NCBI RefSeq assembly: GCF_000015045.1 | Contig: NC_008609.1 | Coordinates: 124,001-188,000, forward strand | Reading direction: 5' to 3' | Source: Pelobacter propionicus DSM 2379 | Lineage (GTDB): Bacteria > Desulfobacterota > Desulfuromonadia > Geobacterales > Pseudopelobacteraceae | Length of the DNA stretch: 64,000 nucleotides | Part shown: positions 45,852-54,382 of the stretch, piece after piece | How positions within the stretch are numbered: the stretch's first letter is position 1 | Layout: each line of letters opens with the position of its first letter | Made by a program: the position numbers and the translations under genes | Notes under the pieces: generated by a model | Seen by the model: only the letters and a program-made list of their open reading frames with translations | Told to the model about the DNA's origin: nothing | The model's database searches: none

Positions 45852-48491
45852 CTAGCAGCTATATACAACCACAACATATGTCCTTGTTGGCGACGAATAT
45901 TTGCTCTTGTCTGACATGTTTGGTTCGAGAAAGTCCATCCCTTTTTCAAGTTTCAAGGTCAACTTGGCGCTGCCACCGATTATGTCCATGGCTCGCATAT
46001 GAAGGTACCCTTTATCGCTGATGTAGTGGACGTCGATCTTGAGTTTATCGAAGAGAGTGGCAGATAGATACCGCTCAAATCTATTCCTGATCTCCTGTTC
46101 CATCTTTTCCCTGTCTTGACCTCTTGATATCGGCACGGAAACATTAATTGTGTTAAGGTGATTTGCGTTAACTATATTGAGGTCAAGGAGTTCTATGAAG
46201 AACCTGACATGGCTTTTCTGCTGAAAACACCTGTCAAAGTAGCTAATTACACTTATGTCACTGTTATTTGTGATTGTGCTAATACACAACTTTTGTCTAA
46301 TTTCGTCGATGGTGTAGGCATGATTGGGCTCAAAATACTCAATTTTCGCATCGAGAATGTTTTTATTCGTCTTCACATTAAGGTCAATTAGTGCGACTTT
46401 CAAATCCTCCAATTTCTGTCTCATACCAATTATGATGTCGCTATCGCAATTGCCACCACCCGCTAGCATCTCTTCAACTTCCTTATTTAAAGTATCATAC
46501 TCATAACGCAGGCAATATCCCTCTTTTTCTAGTTGTGATTTCAGAAAGTGGCTTTCCTCATGTTTAGATTTGAGGAGTGAAAACATAAAAATCATGGATA
46601 CCCATATAATCGCTAGACCCTTATAGAGAAATTCAGAACGCTGGTAAAGATTGTGGGATAACCATCCTTTATAGTCCTTCATGAAATCTATTGCCGACCA
46701 GGTCCATGCACGTATGAGATGGTCTCTAAGTTTCGGCTTATTGCTTTTCCATGTACGTATATTGAGAAATCCGATACTGCTTGTGAATGAATCTTGATAT
46801 GTTACGGTGGATCGACTAATGTCGAGTGAATCTTTTTTCCCATTATCAAATTCAAATTGATTACCAACTGAAATTACAACATAGGACGAAGAATGGGAAA
46901 TGATTCTGTTGATGGCATTCATGATCGCTTTAGATTGACTGTTTGCAGGTGTGAGCGGATTTGAAATGTCTCGCAAGATCTTACAAAGCGTCTTTGCTTC
47001 AATTTCGTATTCAATTCCTTTAGTAAGATAATATGGCTCGTAATTTATTTTTATGAAGATGATTGTAGCGAGGAATGCGGAGAGCAGGAACGATGTTCCC
47101 AGAACCCTTCCTTTGTTGCTTATGAACCTGTAAACATTGTCAGCAAGGATATCTCCGACAAATTTATTTCCACGGAATTTCCGCTTGTTGTCCTCCGCAT
47201 CATGAGTACGAATCTGACAATAGCTGCGCGAGGCCAGATCATACCATTTCTGCTGGTTCTCTGTTTCTCTACTGTGATTAGCTAGCTTGACATGCAAAAG
47301 AGATATTCGGAAGGCAAGCTCTGCGTCATGCTGCAATAGCGTTTCTACCAGTGCTAGATCAAAGAGTAAAAGGGATATCTCTGCATTTCGCCGGTTCCAA
47401 TTTGGGGCGTTAAGGTGCACTTCGATTTTTCTGATGAAAATTTCAAGCGCATCGAGCGCTCGTTTCGTACCCGATGAAAGGAGCGGTGCCAGAACCGTTG
47501 TGATACGTTCCCGCTCCGCTTCGACTATGGTCAGCAAAGCACCTTCCTGGTCCGGAATGGCTTCCAGCAACCGGGGGGGATCTTCAAACAGGCGCTCGAA
47601 GTCGACAATTTCCTGGGCGCAGCCGGTACTATGGTGGAACCAAATTATCTCCGCTTCACGTAGCGTGCGCACGGGAATTCTATTTATTCTCGTTGCATCT
47701 CTGTCGGCCAGCGGATCGACAGCCGAAAGAGCAGGGTACATGAGGGCGCTATATCGTTTTTCTTCGGCTACCTTCAGCTTTTCTACCAAGTATCCCGCTT
47801 CGCAAAGGGTGGCGTCAGCGGCTACATTTCCGGTGATAAGGATATTAGGCGGCAGTATCGATTCCAATAGAGACACGCTTCCAAGATAAGCGGAGAGGGC
47901 GGCCGATGACCCGTTGACAGTGTAGGTTGAGTCGGAACGATCCAGAAGGGGCCAGTAGAAAAAATGTTTGCTGTCTGGAAATCGTTGTATCGCCAACTGT
48001 GATGCTGTGTGAATTGCCCCTTTTGCTTGCGCATCAAGACGGCCGTCAGCCCATGCGGGAAAAGTTCGCGCGCAATCCTCATCATGGTAGCCAACAAGAA
48101 GCATGCGTACGGTCTGCATGGTATCTCCTGCCAGCGCCATGGGTACAACTAACCACTGCCATCGCTGCATTCGCTCTAACGAGCTCCCTGCTCCTGCAAC
48201 TTCCTCCCAGTCGACAGAAGAATCCAGCCAATTAGAAAAGGATTCCGGAGCCTTTTCCGGCGCGAGAAGAAAACTGGCCGCAAGAGTTTGATAGAAAAAG
48301 AGCCAGAGATTGGCGGGGAGGTACTCTGTGAGGAGTTTTGCGACTTGTGGAAAACGTGATTGATCCGTTGGCCAGATCCCTGGATGAGGGAAAGGAAGCC
48401 ACTGTGTTGCCGCTTTGCGCTCAAAAAGCCAATTGTCAATCTTGTCAATCTTGTCGCAGGCGCCTTCAAGGGTCCACTGGGGATCATGCAT
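45852..48491 (-). CDS. Membrane protein with degenerate Lon-protease-like N-terminal domain
   Basis: The protein has 879 residues. Residues about 155-260 resemble the Lon (S16) proteolytic fold: VNGSSAALSAYLGSVSLLES aligns with the G-x-S-A serine block, ILITGNVAAD with the strand TGEV, and GYLVEKLKVAEEKRYSALMY P with the Lys block. However, the position of the catalytic Lys appears to be Val236, so activity is doubtful. Membrane helices lie at about 464-482 and 622-641, with a 140-residue domain between them outside the membrane and a coiled coil plus cytoplasmic domain at the end. The second half is markedly AT-richer. Its start overlaps the anti-sigma-like gene. Confidence 0.75.
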   Translation of the reverse strand: MHDPQWTLEGACDKIDKIDNWLFERKAATQWLPFPHPGIWPTDQSRFPQVAKLLTEYLPANLWLFFYQTLAASFLLAPEKAPESFSNWLDSSVDWEEVAGAGSSLERMQRWQWLVVPMALAGDTMQTVRMLLVGYHDEDCARTFPAWADGRLDAQAKGAIHTASQLAIQRFPDSKHFFYWPLLDRSDSTYTVNGSSAALSAYLGSVSLLESILPPNILITGNVAADATLCEAGYLVEKLKVAEEKRYSALMYPALSAVDPLADRDATRINRIPVRTLREAEIIWFHHSTGCAQEIVDFERLFEDPPRLLEAIPDQEGALLTIVEAERERITTVLAPLLSSGTKRALDALEIFIRKIEVHLNAPNWNRRNAEISLLLFDLALVETLLQHDAELAFRISLLHVKLANHSRETENQQKWYDLASRSYCQIRTHDAEDNKRKFRGNKFVGDILADNVYRFISNKGRVLGTSFLLSAFLATIIFIKINYEPYYLTKGIEYEIEAKTLCKILRDISNPLTPANSQSKAIMNAINRIISHSSSYVVISVGNQFEFDNGKKDSLDISRSTVTYQDSFTSSIGFLNIRTWKSNKPKLRDHLIRAWTWSAIDFMKDYKGWLSHNLYQRSEFLYKGLAIIWVSMIFMFSLLKSKHEESHFLKSQLEKEGYCLRYEYDTLNKEVEEMLAGGGNCDSDIIIGMRQKLEDLKVALIDLNVKTNKNILDAKIEYFEPNHAYTIDEIRQKLCISTITNNSDISVISYFDRCFQQKSHVRFFIELLDLNIVNANHLNTINVSVPISRGQDREKMEQEIRNRFERYLSATLFDKLKIDVHYISDKGYLHMRAMDIIGGSAKLTLKLEKGMDFLEPNMSDKSKYSSPTRTYVVVVYSC

Positions 48492-49620
48492 AGCTTACAA
48501 CCAGTAGTTGCAGATGACCAGAAACGGTTTCAGCCCTTGAGACACCTTTAAAGAAGATGTCGAAGTCGATCGTTTCAGGGGTTAAGGTGCTGGGCTCACT
48601 TTGAATTTGCTGACCTGATGCATGGCTCAGAACGGCCAAAAGCTGTACCGGATTCGCGAAAGGCTCTGCAAGCCTTCCCGAGACTAGGTAACCGCCACCG
48701 TGCCAATCCGTGAAAGTTATCTCCGTCAATAGCGGTTCTATGATGACGCTTTCTCCCTTTTTTCGGATATAGTTCGCTTGGAGATAGCAGGTCTTGTTTG
48801 CCGCCTTCAGCGGAGCCATCTTGGAAGGGGCGACAGCCGAAACAGCCAATTGAAAGACGTCAACAACGCCGTCAGGGATTCTCCACCCTGTCAGGGCATT
48901 CTTCACCGCCTCCACAGGAAAGAGCCGTTTGAAAAAATCAATAACCGATTCCTCGACAGAAGTTTCCCACTTCTCCACCAACACTGCCACCGAAGGGAGT
49001 GCCACCCGCGCTCCCACTTTGATCTCCATACGGCGGAAGAAATAGAGGATCGAATCTTCATCCACCGGCGCATGCTTCATGGAGACTGATTCTGCCACTT
49101 GATTGAGAGTCATGCCGGCAACTGCCCCCCAGCAGCCGTCAAAAGCATCTTCGTGCAGGGAATAGCAATTCCACCCCTGAGCGAAGCCGAATCGGTCATC
49201 CAGCCACACATCCCCCTCACCCATGAGCAGCCGGTCGCCATAGAGCTGCACCGCCTTGAACCCACGCGAACCCTCAATCCTTTCCAAAAGCAGGACCATA
49301 GGTGGTTTGTAGAAGTAGCCCTCTTCTATCCATCCCGCCAGACTGCGCTTCAACGACCAGACCTGCCCCGCAACTGGTTTCTCCGGCCGTGCCGGCTTCT
49401 GCCCCACTCCGGCAAACCGTCGCTGTAGCTCCTCCCATGCCGCACGTTGCGCCAACGGCATCTCCCGCTTTTCCCGGCAGATATGGCACATTTGCAAATG
49501 CCTGTGCAGGTTCTCGTCCGGAGTCTCCGCAAAGAGTATGATGCCATCCGGACAGAGGCGGAGTTCAAAAGCCGTCTGCCAGGCCCGCTTCAACTGCGTA
49601 TCGTCGATTGTGGTATTCAT
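48484..49620 (-). CDS. Zinc anti-sigma-like protein (HxxxCxxC)
   Basis: The protein has 378 residues. The N-terminus has HRHLQMCHIC: His41-x3-Cys45-x2-Cys48, the ZAS motif of zinc anti-sigma factors, with a further Cys23 in LRLCPDG. The ~320-residue remainder is a mixed domain I do not recognise, with no obvious membrane helix. The gene overlaps the end of the sigma-region-4-like gene by 56 bases and the membrane-protein gene by 8, a layout typical of sigma/anti-sigma pairs. It may hold or release the upstream regulator in response to a signal. Confidence 0.65.
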   Translation of the reverse strand: MNTTIDDTQLKRAWQTAFELRLCPDGIILFAETPDENLHRHLQMCHICREKREMPLAQRAAWEELQRRFAGVGQKPARPEKPVAGQVWSLKRSLAGWIEEGYFYKPPMVLLLERIEGSRGFKAVQLYGDRLLMGEGDVWLDDRFGFAQGWNCYSLHEDAFDGCWGAVAGMTLNQVAESVSMKHAPVDEDSILYFFRRMEIKVGARVALPSVAVLVEKWETSVEESVIDFFKRLFPVEAVKNALTGWRIPDGVVDVFQLAVSAVAPSKMAPLKAANKTCYLQANYIRKKGESVIIEPLLTEITFTDWHGGGYLVSGRLAEPFANPVQLLAVLSHASGQQIQSEPSTLTPETIDFDIFFKGVSRAETVSGHLQLLVVSYA

Positions 49621-50737
49621 GCAAACGGCTCCTTTCTGTAGTAGTACGGCACTCTCCGCAGATTTTACAAAGCTCGATCACTTTGTCATAGAAGATGAAG
49701 AATTCCTCTTCCTCCACCTCGGAAAATTGCGCCAGGGTCGGCGGCCCCCAGAGACTCCACTTCCGCTTCATGGTCTGATACGCCTTTTTCAGATGGTAGT
49801 GGATGTTGCTTGCTCCTCTCTCCCCCAGTTCCCGCGCGATCTCGTCAAGCGTCGCCCCATCCTCAACGCGCAGCAGGATCGTCCTTTGCCGTTCGGTCAG
49901 CTCCGACAGAGTGTCGTGAGCAAGGGCCTCAAGCTCGGTCTCAATAATGTCGCAGTCGAGGCGTGGGTGCTGCCTACCCATGCTGCCGAGAACATCATTT
50001 TGAGCGTCAGTCACCAGTATCTCGTCGAAAGAGAACGGCTGGCTGCCATCCTCGCAGGCAGGCATCGTCAATTGGGACTCAGTGGTAACTGCACATCCAA
50101 GGGAATAATTACCGCTCACGTAACGGTTCAGCTCCCTTATCGGCAGAAAATATTCGTCGAGAAACCGTACCACCGCTTCGTCCCAGTAGTTACGAGACAG
50201 CCGCATAATCCCCGGTTTGTCATGAATGTGAGCGGCAGGGACAGCAGGGCGGGGCCAGTCGGTGTAAGAGAGGTTCCAGTGCACCTCTGGCAGGCGCTGC
50301 AAACTGTCGGCAAAGGAAAATGCGTAGAACGACCCGCGCCGGGTCGGCTGATAGTTGACCTCCTCCGCCTTCGAGATCACGTGGCGAAGATGGCGGTAGT
50401 AGGCATAGGCAGGATTGATGGCGGCGGTGCGCCGCTCGTCCAGGCATTCGGCCAGGAAGCGGTCGGCAACAAGCGTCATGAAGCCGGATACGTCGCCCTG
50501 CGCCACTCGTTCGGCTGCCAGAGTGGCAAGAGTAACGTTCTTGTCCTTAAGAAACTCCCACAGATGGCTGGCTACAACCTGAGAAAGCTTGGTATGGTCA
50601 TCCTCTGTCTCCTCGCTGAAGAGGGTATCGAGCTGGATGGTGCTTTTCTTTGCCCTACCGATGATATAATCGGCACACGACAGCAGCAGATCGAGACAGG
50701 TTTTGCTGTGAAGCCAATCGTTGAATTCAGAAGTCAT
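49565..50737 (-). CDS. Sigma-70 region-4-like regulator
   Basis: The protein has 390 residues. Near 275-325 is a sigma region 4-type HTH: ELTERQRTILLRVEDGATLD then EIARELGERGASNIHYHLKK AYQTMKRKW. The N-terminal 270 residues show no clear sigma region 2, so it may be a divergent sigma factor or a standalone activator. A C-terminal CKICGEC cluster could bind metal. The gene is followed at once by the ZAS-motif gene, which supports a sigma/anti-sigma reading. ATG 50737 overlaps the preceding stop; 50749 is an alternative. Confidence 0.65.
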   Translation of the reverse strand: MTSEFNDWLHSKTCLDLLLSCADYIIGRAKKSTIQLDTLFSEETEDDHTKLSQVVASHLWEFLKDKNVTLATLAAERVAQGDVSGFMTLVADRFLAECLDERRTAAINPAYAYYRHLRHVISKAEEVNYQPTRRGSFYAFSFADSLQRLPEVHWNLSYTDWPRPAVPAAHIHDKPGIMRLSRNYWDEAVVRFLDEYFLPIRELNRYVSGNYSLGCAVTTESQLTMPACEDGSQPFSFDEILVTDAQNDVLGSMGRQHPRLDCDIIETELEALAHDTLSELTERQRTILLRVEDGATLDEIARELGERGASNIHYHLKKAYQTMKRKWSLWGPPTLAQFSEVEEEEFFIFYDKVIELCKICGECRTTTERSRLHEYHNRRYAVEAGLADGF

Positions 50738-51207
50738 GGCTTTTCCCATGCATAATGGGCATTGCCGACGATGCCGCTCTCGGGGACCACGCCGAAGTAG
50801 TGTTCCCTCCCGGCGACGTTGTTATCAACATCGAGGTTTACCTGAAACTGATGGACAAGGTAAGTGTTCTTGGGCATCCGCTTCCCCGTCCGCAGCAACA
50901 GGGTATCCTTCCTGATGAAGCTGCAAGTGGCCGCGTTACCTGAATCGCCGTCTCCATCGCACGACGAACAGGGGATAAACCTTAGCCCCCAGTTGCCGAT
51001 CCGTTCCACCAGGAACAAGGGATGGGTGCCGTTTTGTGGTACGTCCTTGCCCCATCCCTGACGCGGAAACTCGCCCTGTGTATACCGCAATAAATCCCGA
51101 TTCCTTATCCCCATCAAACAGGTGCGTTCTTCCCAGTTTTGCGGCTCCGCATAATCTGGGTTGAACCGCGGGTCGTGCCGCAGAATGTCCTGTATCCGTC
51201 TGCTCAT
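50734..51207 (-). CDS. Unrecognised protein, first gene of the sigma/anti-sigma/Lon-like operon
   Basis: The protein has 157 residues and is soluble. A central IPCSSCDGDGDSGNAATCSF segment has three Cys that might bind metal. GAGGAGAAGAG precedes the ATG. Its stop overlaps the next start, so the four genes 51207 to 45852 form one transcript. I do not recognise the family. The gap 51208-51407 on its right holds the divergent start of another operon, with no promoter I can assign. Confidence 0.68.
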   Translation of the reverse strand: MSRRIQDILRHDPRFNPDYAEPQNWEERTCLMGIRNRDLLRYTQGEFPRQGWGKDVPQNGTHPLFLVERIGNWGLRFIPCSSCDGDGDSGNAATCSFIRKDTLLLRTGKRMPKNTYLVHQFQVNLDVDNNVAGREHYFGVVPESGIVGNAHYAWEKP

Positions 51208-51407
51208 CTCTTCTCCTCAACAGACTATTAATCGTGAGAAAAATTTATAGCACATATTCTCAACTCACGGTTTTGAAAAAAGCTCTTCGGACGCCGTAAT
51301 ACCGAAATGTAGGCATTAGCGGGAAGAAAATGAGAAATTTTTTGAGTTTTTGAAAACTTCCCGATCGCAGCCGTGATTACTCATAAAGAGACCCAAGGAG
51401 GCCCGCC

Positions 51408-51695
51408 ATGGCAGAGAAGTTCCGTTCACACAACACACTGAAACTCTCCCTCACCGACCACGCCTGCAAGCGCATGTCGGGCCGTTCCATCAGTGCGGGC
51501 CAAATCGATCAGGTGCTGCGCTATGGCCGAGTGAGCCACACCCGCAACGCAACCATCTACGCCGTCGGCCGGCGGGAGGTGAAGGAGTACGGCCGTTTTC
51601 TAGAACCGTGCGACGGCATCCACGTGCTGTGCGGCAGCGACGGAGAGGTCATCACCACCTACCGCAACCATGAACTGAAGGGACTGCGCCGTTAA
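51408..51695 (+). CDS. DUF4258 domain protein
   Basis: The protein has 95 residues. LSLTDHACKRMSGRSISAGQ IDQVLRYG and the final EVITTYRNHEL are the DUF4258 pattern, a family related to RelE/BECR-like toxin folds but also found without a toxin role. AAGGAGG precedes the ATG. It is first of nine plus-strand genes. No antitoxin-like HTH partner is adjacent, so a toxin call is not supported. Confidence 0.75.
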   Translation: MAEKFRSHNTLKLSLTDHACKRMSGRSISAGQIDQVLRYGRVSHTRNATIYAVGRREVKEYGRFLEPCDGIHVLCGSDGEVITTYRNHELKGLRR

Positions 51696-51706
51696 CAGGG
51701 CGCGCA

Positions 51707-51976
51707 ATGGAGACACCGAACTTGAAATGTTTTTGTGCTGCCATGCCCCTCATTGCCTTGCTGGAGGTTCTCCTGAGCGCCGATGTGACCGCTGCCGCTG
51801 AAAAACGAAACGGGGGGAAACGCCCCTACCGCGACGTGTACGGCAATGCCTACAGGAGCCGGACGAACATCTTCCGCGACCGGGACAAAAACGGGGTGCT
51901 CAATCTTTTTCAGCAGGATGACCGGTTTGGCAGGAAGCCGCGCAAAAGCAGGAACAGCACGAAACAACATCGCTGA
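51707..51976 (+). CDS. Small exported protein, unrecognised
   Basis: The protein has 89 residues with a hydrophobic N-terminus (AAMPLIALLEVLLSADVTAAA) that looks like a signal peptide or anchor, then a charged tail rich in Arg and Asn (DVYGNAYRSRTNIFRDRDKN). It starts 11 bp after the DUF4258 gene. No family recognised. Confidence 0.55.
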   Translation: METPNLKCFCAAMPLIALLEVLLSADVTAAAEKRNGGKRPYRDVYGNAYRSRTNIFRDRDKNGVLNLFQQDDRFGRKPRKSRNSTKQHR

Positions 51977-51998
51977 GTGACAGCAAGGAGGCATGACC

Positions 51999-52190
51999 AT
52001 GGGTTTCAGATTCAGGAAAGTTTTCACCGCCGGTCCCATGCGGACCACTTGGAGCGGCAGGGGCATAGGGTGGAGCATCGGTTTTCCTGGTTTCCGCTAC
52101 GGTATTGCCGCCAATGGCAGACACTACATCAGTGTCGGTTTTCCCGGTACGGGGCTCTACTACGTCCATTACCTCATCCATAAACGTTGA
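51999..52190 (+). CDS. DUF4236 domain protein
   Basis: The protein has 63 residues starting MGFRFRKVFTAGPMRTTWSG, with GIGWSIGFPGFRYGIAANGR and SVGFPGTGLYY: the DUF4236 signature, a short glycine-rich beta domain of unknown role. ATG 51999 sits seven bases after AAGGAGG; the ATG six bases earlier is too close to it. Confidence 0.8.
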   Translation: MGFRFRKVFTAGPMRTTWSGRGIGWSIGFPGFRYGIAANGRHYISVGFPGTGLYYVHYLIHKR

Positions 52191-52203
52191 AAGGAGGCGC
52201 ACC

Positions 52204-52578
52204 ATGATGCTGCAACGACTTACCGCGTTGGCTGAGGTAACCTCAATGGTCGCATGTTTCGCGGCCGGAGTGGGGAAGAAAATCGGCGATCTCCGGCGCG
52301 CGAAGGAAAGCGAGTGCGAAAAGATGGAGATGCTGACCTTCGCCGAGGCAATCGGTTGGTTCGGAAAACGCCCCAATGATGTCCGGATTGCCAAGGGGAT
52401 TCTTCTCAAGGAGCCGCATCGGCGGGGAGTCATGGTCACGTTGGGCTTCCTCGACGCTGCCGACACGCTCCTTTCCGGAGAGCAGGGGACGCCATACATC
52501 CGTCGGGTGCTGGCAAAAGAACTCGACCGGGAACTCTCCGACTATTTCGGACAGCACGACCTCATCATCTTGGAATAG
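52204..52578 (+). CDS. Unrecognised small protein
   Basis: The protein has 124 residues. It is helical, beginning MMLQRLTALAEVTSMVACFA with a weakly hydrophobic start, then a soluble region (FAEAIGWFGKRPNDVRIAKG, YIRRVLAKELDRELSDYF). AAAGGAGG precedes the ATG. Spacing of 13 and 11 bp to its neighbours places it in the operon. Function unknown. Confidence 0.65.
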   Translation: MMLQRLTALAEVTSMVACFAAGVGKKIGDLRRAKESECEKMEMLTFAEAIGWFGKRPNDVRIAKGILLKEPHRRGVMVTLGFLDAADTLLSGEQGTPYIRRVLAKELDRELSDYFGQHDLIILE

Positions 52579-52589
52579 GAGGATCGATC

Positions 52590-52922
52590 ATGACAGGGTT
52601 GGAATTTTTCATCTTTGGGCTGGTCAAGGCCGCACTTACGGGTGCTGCCACCGGTGCGGCTCTTGCCTTGGTGACCATCGCCTATCTGAACTGGGACCGT
52701 ATCGTCGGTTGGCTGCAGAGCCGGGCACAGGTCATCACGCAGGGCAAAGACAGGGTTGGATTCAGTCTGGTTGACCGCCTGCAGAACGGCAACTACCGGA
52801 CCGTCTACGGCATCATCAACCGCCGCTCCGGCCTCCTCCTCGACGGGGAGGCGGTGACCTCACGGACAATAGACGCGCAGACCGCGGCAGAGCATCGCAA
52901 CGGTGAGATTCTCATTTACTGA
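52590..52922 (+). CDS. Small membrane protein, paralogue of the next gene
   Basis: The protein has 110 residues with one N-terminal membrane helix (LVKAALTGAATGAALALVTIAYLNW) and a ~70-residue beta-rich domain (VGFSLVDRLQNGNYRTVYGI, SGLLLDGEAVTSRTIDA). The same plan and a recognisable NG-R motif occur in the protein encoded at 52941. A membrane-anchored sensor or scaffold is possible. Confidence 0.65.
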   Translation: MTGLEFFIFGLVKAALTGAATGAALALVTIAYLNWDRIVGWLQSRAQVITQGKDRVGFSLVDRLQNGNYRTVYGIINRRSGLLLDGEAVTSRTIDAQTAAEHRNGEILIY

Positions 52923-52940
52923 AGGAAAAAAGGGTAACCG

Positions 52941-53222
52941 ATGATCGAATGGATAATTTGGGGGATCGTGGCAGCGTGCGTGGCGGAAGCCATCCTGAAC
53001 TGGAGCACGGTACATGACTGGTTAAGGGAAAGACTGGTGACGAGGACCGATTATGGCCGACTCGTTGAGGAGAAGCTTAAGAACGGCAAGGTCCGGGTGA
53101 GGGCCGGAGTGCTGACGGCGACCGGTCGCCTGCGGGAGGAAAAGACCTGGGAGTGCGAGAAGCTCGACGACGAACTGCAGCGGAAATTCCGCAACAACTC
53201 AGAGGTAAGGATAACACTATGA
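52941..53222 (+). CDS. Small membrane protein, paralogue of the previous gene
   Basis: The protein has 93 residues. One membrane helix (IEWIIWGIVAACVAEAIL) is followed by NWSTVHDWLRER and the beta-rich domain (LVEEKLKNGKVRVRAGVLTA, GRLREEKTWECEKLDD). It aligns end to end with the preceding protein. The stop overlaps the AAA+ gene start, suggesting the small protein and ATPase are made together and may act as membrane anchor and motor. Confidence 0.65.
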   Translation: MIEWIIWGIVAACVAEAILNWSTVHDWLRERLVTRTDYGRLVEEKLKNGKVRVRAGVLTATGRLREEKTWECEKLDDELQRKFRNNSEVRITL

Positions 53223-54382
53223 ACAAGGCGACCGAAAAAGTGAAGATCACGGTGGAGGGGATTCCCGCAGTCACGCCGGCTGAGGCCGCGACAGCCTGCC
53301 ATGCCCGCCTGGTGTGGGCGGTAGAGGAACTGTGCATTGCCACCGGTAACGAGGAAGTCGACATCCGAGTCGGAACTGGGGAGCAGTTCCGAAAGGACAG
53401 GCCTATGCAGGCCCGGGAAGAGAGAGGCGACGAGTCGTCACTCACGGCACGTGCCCAGCAGTACGCTGCAACAAAGCCGCTCTGGAACCTGAGTCAGTTG
53501 ATCGCCCCGCCGGAACTCCTCGATGAGGTTCGCGCTGCCGTGGAACTGATCCGATTGGAACCGCTGGTCTTCGACAGTTGGGGACTGAGAAGCATCGAAC
53601 CGTTTCCCCGTTCAGCCTTGAACTTCCACGGTCCTCCCGGAACCGGCAAGACCATGACCGCCCATGTCATCGCGGTGGAACTGGGGAAGAACATCCTGGT
53701 GGCAAGCTACGCCCAGATCGAGAGTAAGTACCACGGCGACGGGCCGAAGAACGTCGAGGCGCTCTTCCATGCAGCGGAACGGGACCAGGCGGTGCTCTTC
53801 ATCGACGAGGCCGACTCCCTTCTCTCCAAGCGCCTCACCAACGTCACGCAGGGGTCGGAGCAAGCGATCAACTCGATGCGGAGCCAGATCCTCATCTGCC
53901 TGGAAAGATATCGGGGTGTAGTCATCTTTGCCACCAACCTGGTAACGAACTATGACCAGGCGTTCGAGACCAGGGTGCGCCACATCCACTTCCCCATGCC
54001 TGACGCCGTGGCCCGCGCTGCAATCTGGAGAAACCACCTACTGCCGAGTCTGCCGCTGGGCTGCGACGTGGATGCCGGTAGGCTGGCGGAGGCGGAGGAG
54101 GAGTTCTGCGGGCGGGACATCAAGAACGCAGTGGTGAATACTGCGCTGCGGGTGGCACGGCAGGGACGGCAGGTGATCTGCCATGTTGACCTCGAAGAAG
54201 AGATTCGTAGGATCGTTACGGCACGTAACGCTGTGCGGAGTAACGGCAATGCCCAAGTGCCACACGAAGGTGAAGAAAGAAAAGAGATCGAACAGAAGGT
54301 TATGCAGAGTCTCTCATTGGTAGAGAAAGACAGTCATCCCCAACGGCTGACAGCAGGTGTAACCATCTGGAGCAGCAAATGA
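53219..54382 (+). CDS. AAA+ ATPase
   Basis: The protein has 387 residues. An N-terminal ~100-residue adaptor region precedes a classical AAA domain: Walker A GPPGTGKT at 138-145, Walker B AVLFIDEADSL, sensor 1 ATNLV with Asn, and Arg residues in FETRVRHIHFPMP where the Arg finger is expected. A C-terminal lid follows (CGRDIKNAVVNTALRVA). It resembles spastin/FtsH-type unfoldases without a protease domain. Coupling to small membrane proteins on one side and a multi-helix membrane protein on the other suggests a membrane-linked remodelling machine. Confidence 0.88.
   Translation: MNKATEKVKITVEGIPAVTPAEAATACHARLVWAVEELCIATGNEEVDIRVGTGEQFRKDRPMQAREERGDESSLTARAQQYAATKPLWNLSQLIAPPELLDEVRAAVELIRLEPLVFDSWGLRSIEPFPRSALNFHGPPGTGKTMTAHVIAVELGKNILVASYAQIESKYHGDGPKNVEALFHAAERDQAVLFIDEADSLLSKRLTNVTQGSEQAINSMRSQILICLERYRGVVIFATNLVTNYDQAFETRVRHIHFPMPDAVARAAIWRNHLLPSLPLGCDVDAGRLAEAEEEFCGRDIKNAVVNTALRVARQGRQVICHVDLEEEIRRIVTARNAVRSNGNAQVPHEGEERKEIEQKVMQSLSLVEKDSHPQRLTAGVTIWSSK

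Noticed and set aside
51408-51695. DUF4258 protein as a toxin of a toxin-antitoxin pair
   Set aside because: No antitoxin-like HTH gene is adjacent and the gene heads a long operon of unrelated small proteins.
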